NCBI GenBank assembly: GCA_016124495.1
Contig: WGNP01000013.1
Coordinates: forward strand, 124,001 to 188,000
Direction: 5' to 3'
Length of the DNA stretch: 64,000 nucleotides
Source: Hyphomonas sp.
GTDB taxonomy: Bacteria; Pseudomonadota; Alphaproteobacteria; Caulobacterales; Hyphomonadaceae
The translations under genes and the position numbers were made by a program. This document shows positions 61,025-64,000 of this stretch, one piece after another; within the stretch, counting starts at the first letter, position 1; each line of letters opens with the position of its first letter. The notes beneath the pieces are model-generated. The model was not told where the DNA came from. It ran no database searches and saw only the letters and a list, made by a program, of their open reading frames with translations.

Positions 61025-62029
61025 ATGAAAGTAGCAGCCGTCAAGAAACCCGGTGGCCTCGGAAACCTCATCATCGAAAATCGCCCCGATCCCAAACCCA
61101 GGGCCGGCGAAGTGCTCGTGCGCGTTCGCGCCAGTTCGCTGAACTATCACGACTTCATCGTCGCTCTCGGCGGCATCCCGACACCCGACGGCCGCATTCC
61201 GATGTCGGATGGCGCGGGCGAAGTCGTGGCCGTGGGCGAAGGCGTCACCAAATGGAAAACCGGCGACAAGGTCATCTCGCTCTTCTTCCCGAACTGGCAA
61301 TCCGGCCAGGTTGAAGCCGCTGGCTTCGCCAGCGTCCCCGGTGACGGTGCGGACGGTTTCGGCTGCGAGCTTTATGCCGGCCCCGAAACCGCTTTTACCC
61401 GGATGCCGAAGGGCTGGACTTTTGACGAGGCGGCCACGTTGCCCTGCGCGGCGCTCACCGCCTGGCGCGGCATGTATGTCGAGACGCGCACCAAGCCGGG
61501 CGACTGGGTGCTCGTGCAGGGCACGGGCGGCGTCTCGATCTTCGCGCTGCAGTTCGCCAAGGCGACCGGCGCCCGCGTCATCGCCACCTCCTCCTCGGAA
61601 GCCAAGATGGAGAAGCTGCGCGCCCTCGGCGCCGACCACGTGATCAACTACAAGGAAACGCCCGAATGGGGCAAAAAGGCCTTTGAACTGACCGGTGGCC
61701 GCGGCGTGGACGAAGTTGTCGAGATCGGCGGCCCGGGCACGATGGCCCAGTCGATCAATGCCTGCCGTCCCGGCGGCCATATCTCGCTGATCGGTGTGCT
61801 CACCGGTGTCTCAGGCGAAGTGCCGACAGCTGCGCTCTTTTCGCGTAACATCACCCTCTCGGGTATCACCGTCGGTTCACGACGCCATCAGGAAGACATG
61901 GTGGACGCCATCGACGCGACCGGTTTCAAGCCGGTGATCGACAGCCGCTTCCCGCTAGACCAGATTGCTGCCGCCTTCGCCCACCAGGCCAGCCAGCAGC
62001 ACTTCGGCAAGATCGTCCTGACGATCTAG
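61025..62029 (+). CDS. Zinc-free MDR-family NAD(P)H-dependent oxidoreductase
   Basis: Medium-chain dehydrogenase/reductase of 334 residues of the quinone oxidoreductase/enoyl reductase type. The N-terminal GroES-like domain (SSLNYHDFIVALGG) lacks the catalytic and structural zinc cysteines. The nucleotide-binding loop is QGTGGVSIFALQFAKATGA (about 160-178). It could reduce quinones, enals or enoyl-CoA. AGGGAG precedes the ATG. It is in line with the CoA ligase gene (51-base gap). Confidence 0.88.
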   Translation: MKVAAVKKPGGLGNLIIENRPDPKPRAGEVLVRVRASSLNYHDFIVALGGIPTPDGRIPMSDGAGEVVAVGEGVTKWKTGDKVISLFFPNWQSGQVEAAGFASVPGDGADGFGCELYAGPETAFTRMPKGWTFDEAATLPCAALTAWRGMYVETRTKPGDWVLVQGTGGVSIFALQFAKATGARVIATSSSEAKMEKLRALGADHVINYKETPEWGKKAFELTGGRGVDEVVEIGGPGTMAQSINACRPGGHISLIGVLTGVSGEVPTAALFSRNITLSGITVGSRRHQEDMVDAIDATGFKPVIDSRFPLDQIAAAFAHQASQQHFGKIVLTI

Positions 62030-62058
62030 GCGTCCCGGCCCTTGGCGAAAGGGCAACG

Positions 62059-62083
62059 CGCGCCAGCCTATTCGGCTGGCGCG
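62059..62083. terminator. Bidirectional hairpin between MDR and AGCS genes
   Basis: Ten-base-pair GC-rich stem (62059-62068 with 62074-62083), loop TATTC, followed on the plus strand by TTTGCTTTTG. It lies 30 bases after the MDR stop and overlaps the last codons of the convergent symporter gene. Confidence 0.7.
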
Positions 62084-63672
62084 TTTGCTTTTGCGGCGGC
62101 CTTGTCCGACAACGCAATGATGCTCTCGCCATCAGGCGTGTCCGGATCTCCATTGGCACGGTGGATCGCAATAACGACGCCCGACAGCGCAAGGATGGCA
62201 ATCAGGTTGGGTATCGCCATTGAGGCATTCGCCATATCGCCGAACATCCACACGAAGTTAACCTGCGCCAGCGCGCCGATGAAGATCACCACGCACCAGA
62301 TGCAGCGGAACGGCATGGTTGCCCATTCGCCGATCAGGTAGGTCACGGCCTGTTCGGCATAGTAGGACCAGCCGATAATCGTCGTGAACGCGAACAGCGT
62401 CAGGCAAAGCGTCACGATCCAGCCCCCGACAGGTCCGGGAATAGCGTCCGTGAACGCGCGGTTGGTCAGCGTCGCCGGATTGGCATCATGCGCCATCCAG
62501 AGATGGGAGGTTGTCTCCGTCAGGCCGGCCGCGACCATGTCGGCGTTTGCCAGCAATTCGGGGGCCGTGCGGAAGCTGCCTTCTGCCGTGATGATCACCA
62601 GCGCCGTCATGGTGCAGATGATCAGCGTGTCGACAAACACGCCAATCATGGCGATTTCGCCCTGAGTGGCCGGGTTTTTCATTTGCGACGCCGCATGCGC
62701 GATCGGCGCCGAGCCTTGCCCCGCTTCGTTGGAGAACAGGCCGCGCGCCACGCCGAAACGTATGGCCGACAAGACGGCATAGCCTGCAAGCCCGCCGGCT
62801 GCCTGCTGCAGACCGAGCGCCGATGTGAAAATCATGGCAAATGCGTCCGGGATTTCCTGGAAGTTCAGGCCAAGCACCACAAGGCTCATCACCACATATA
62901 TCAGTGCCATCGCGGGCACGAGTTTCTCGGCGACATTGCCGATCGACTTGATCCCGCCGACGATGATGATGAACACCAGAACGGACATCACCAGTCCGAT
63001 CACGATCTTGGCAACGGCCAACTCGATGCCGCCGATGGTTACGGATGCCGATACCAGGCTTTGATCGCCGAACGCGGTCCCGAAGGTTTCCACCAGGTTC
63101 TGGGTGATCCCGTTTGCCTGCACCATGCCGCCCGTAGCGGTGGCTGAGAAGATCGTGCCTATGCAGAAGAGGATGGCCAGCCACTTCCAGTGCTTACCGA
63201 GACCGTTGGTGATGTAATACATCGGGCCGCCGTTCAGCCGCCCGAACTCGTCGCGCTCGCGGTACTTGATGGCCAGCGAGCTTTCGGCGAAGGCCAGTGC
63301 CATCCCGAAGATGGCCGTGATCCACATCCAGAATACGGCGCCCGGTCCCCCGAGCGTAATGGCGGTGGCTACGCCGACGATGTTGCCTGTGCCAACCTGG
63401 CCGGAAAGCGCCGTCGTAAGGGCCTGGAATGGGGTGATGGCGCTTGGGTCGCCATTGCCTTTCCGGCCTGCCCAGACTTCGCCGATTGCGGGCACAAGAC
63501 GTCGTATCGGGCGAAATCCGATCCGGAACATGAAATAGATGCCGGTGCCCAGCAGCAGGACAATGATCGGGCCCAGAGGCAGGAGGCTCTGGCCATTCCA
63601 CTCGCCAGCCCAGATGAAACCGCTGGCATTGGTCACGCCGGCCTCAAAATCAGCAAAGAACTTGTCGAACAT
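62068..63672 (-). CDS. Alanine/glycine:cation symporter family protein (AGCS)
   Basis: Sodium- or proton-coupled amino acid importer of 534 residues with about 11-12 membrane segments. Family motifs are GQVGTGNIVGVATAITLGGPGAVFWMW (about 92-118) and the SNEAGQGSAPIAHAAS segment (about 310-325). The ATG at 63672 is preferred because GGGGAGG lies eight bases upstream (63681-63687); an alternative GTG at 63714 lacks a good site. Cytoplasmic C-terminal tail is short and acidic. Confidence 0.95.
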   Translation of the reverse strand: MFDKFFADFEAGVTNASGFIWAGEWNGQSLLPLGPIIVLLLGTGIYFMFRIGFRPIRRLVPAIGEVWAGRKGNGDPSAITPFQALTTALSGQVGTGNIVGVATAITLGGPGAVFWMWITAIFGMALAFAESSLAIKYRERDEFGRLNGGPMYYITNGLGKHWKWLAILFCIGTIFSATATGGMVQANGITQNLVETFGTAFGDQSLVSASVTIGGIELAVAKIVIGLVMSVLVFIIIVGGIKSIGNVAEKLVPAMALIYVVMSLVVLGLNFQEIPDAFAMIFTSALGLQQAAGGLAGYAVLSAIRFGVARGLFSNEAGQGSAPIAHAASQMKNPATQGEIAMIGVFVDTLIICTMTALVIITAEGSFRTAPELLANADMVAAGLTETTSHLWMAHDANPATLTNRAFTDAIPGPVGGWIVTLCLTLFAFTTIIGWSYYAEQAVTYLIGEWATMPFRCIWCVVIFIGALAQVNFVWMFGDMANASMAIPNLIAILALSGVVIAIHRANGDPDTPDGESIIALSDKAAAKANAPAE

Positions 63673-63816
63673 ATTGAAGGCCTCCCCGGCGCCGAAAGTA
63701 TCGATTTGAGCCACCCTAGCCCGGTTTCCCCACCTGTGAAGGCTTTCTCTGCCGAGTGCCGGTCAGATGGAGGAAGGTTCTTTCAGCTTGCCCCCTTTTA
63801 AGGCATAAGCCGCCCG

Positions 63817-64000
63817 ATGACCGCTACCCCCGACGCCAAGCCTCTGAAGGGCCTGTTTATCAGGACCTATGGCTGCCAGATGAATGTCTATGACTCCGAG
63901 CGCATCCGCGATGTGCTGAAGCCGTTGGGCTATGCGCCGGTGGATGCCCCGGAAGGCGCAGATCTGGTGGTCATCAACACCTGCCATATCCGCGAGAAGG
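63817..64000 (+). CDS. miaB: tRNA-2-methylthio-N6-dimethylallyladenosine synthase MiaB (partial)
   Basis: Radical-SAM methylthiotransferase that modifies A37 of tRNAs reading UNN codons. The first 61 residues are visible: [17 protein letters not shown], whose cysteine is a ligand of the N-terminal auxiliary cluster, and NTCHIREK near the window end, holding the second. The radical SAM domain is beyond the window. The start ATG at 63817 follows an AAGGC site. The call over other MiaB-like enzymes rests on the YGCQMN and INTCHIRE motifs. Confidence 0.92.
   Translation, partial: MTATPDAKPLKGLFIRTYGCQMNVYDSERIRDVLKPLGYAPVDAPEGADLVVINTCHIREK

Overview
This window is GC-rich chromosomal DNA from an alphaproteobacterium. 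The best guess is a Caulobacterales/Hyphomonadales-type marine or aquatic lineage (Hyphomonas-like). That placement is inference from gene content: aerobic CobS/CobT cobaltochelatase subunits, system I cytochrome c maturation next to aconitase, an HWE-type histidine kinase, DUF465/DUF1223/DUF3108 proteins, an aroK-aroB-CNNM-BolA-DnaJ block and several diguanylate cyclases. Coding density is very high. No rRNA, tRNA, CRISPR array, prophage or insertion sequence was seen.

Layout. 0-2.5 kb: ccmA-ccmB-ccmC-ccmD-ccmG (minus strand, ccmG cut by the window edge), divergent from acnA (2.7-5.5 kb) and a DUF1223 protein. 6.3-10.7 kb: a minus-strand four-gene operon of a Gld-type ABC transporter (ATPase, permease, GldG-like protein, DUF4340 protein). 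10.8-13.1 kb: purE-purK plus a creatininase-family gene. 13.2-21.1 kb: diguanylate cyclase, DUF465 protein, an SDR-fold protein without its catalytic residues, PhoD-like phosphatase, RluA-type pseudouridine synthase, DUF3108 protein, ribosomal protein L28, and an amidohydrolase lipoprotein. 21.2-22.0 kb: a frameshifted methyltransferase pseudogene. 22.1-25.1 kb: cobS-cobT.

25.6-35.0 kb holds five histidine biosynthesis genes on the minus strand in the order hisB, hisH, hisA, hisF, hisE. The gaps between them are filled by mostly plus-strand genes: a TetR regulator, a carotenoid oxygenase, a CNNM transporter, small hypothetical ORFs, a diguanylate cyclase and a crotonase. 35-40 kb is signalling: a GGDEF/EAL protein, a GNAT and an NTF2-like gene, and a PAS/HWE histidine kinase overlapping a receiver-only response regulator. 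40-49 kb: HpcH/CitE-type lyase, Pmp3-type peptide, xerD, aroK-aroB-CNNM, bolA, DnaJ protein, NDUFA9-like NAD(P)-binding protein, uppP. 49.4-55.4 kb: gltD-gltB glutamate synthase, preceded by a 21-bp perfect AT-rich palindrome. 55.5-62.0 kb: DUF4349 lipoprotein, acyl-CoA carboxylase beta subunit, SCP2 protein, alpha/beta hydrolase, acyl-CoA ligase and MDR oxidoreductase, which together look like an acyl-CoA or lipid metabolism neighbourhood. 62.1-64 kb: AGCS sodium:amino-acid symporter and the start of miaB.

Most of the window is core metabolism. I found no clear novel multi-gene system. The items most worth a second look are the interspersed his genes, the Gld-type ABC operon, the catalytically dead SDR, the gltDB palindrome, the TetR/carotenoid-oxygenase pair with its palindromic intergenic site, the 56-62 kb acyl-CoA cluster, and five convergent gene pairs that overlap by exactly four bases at their stop codons.
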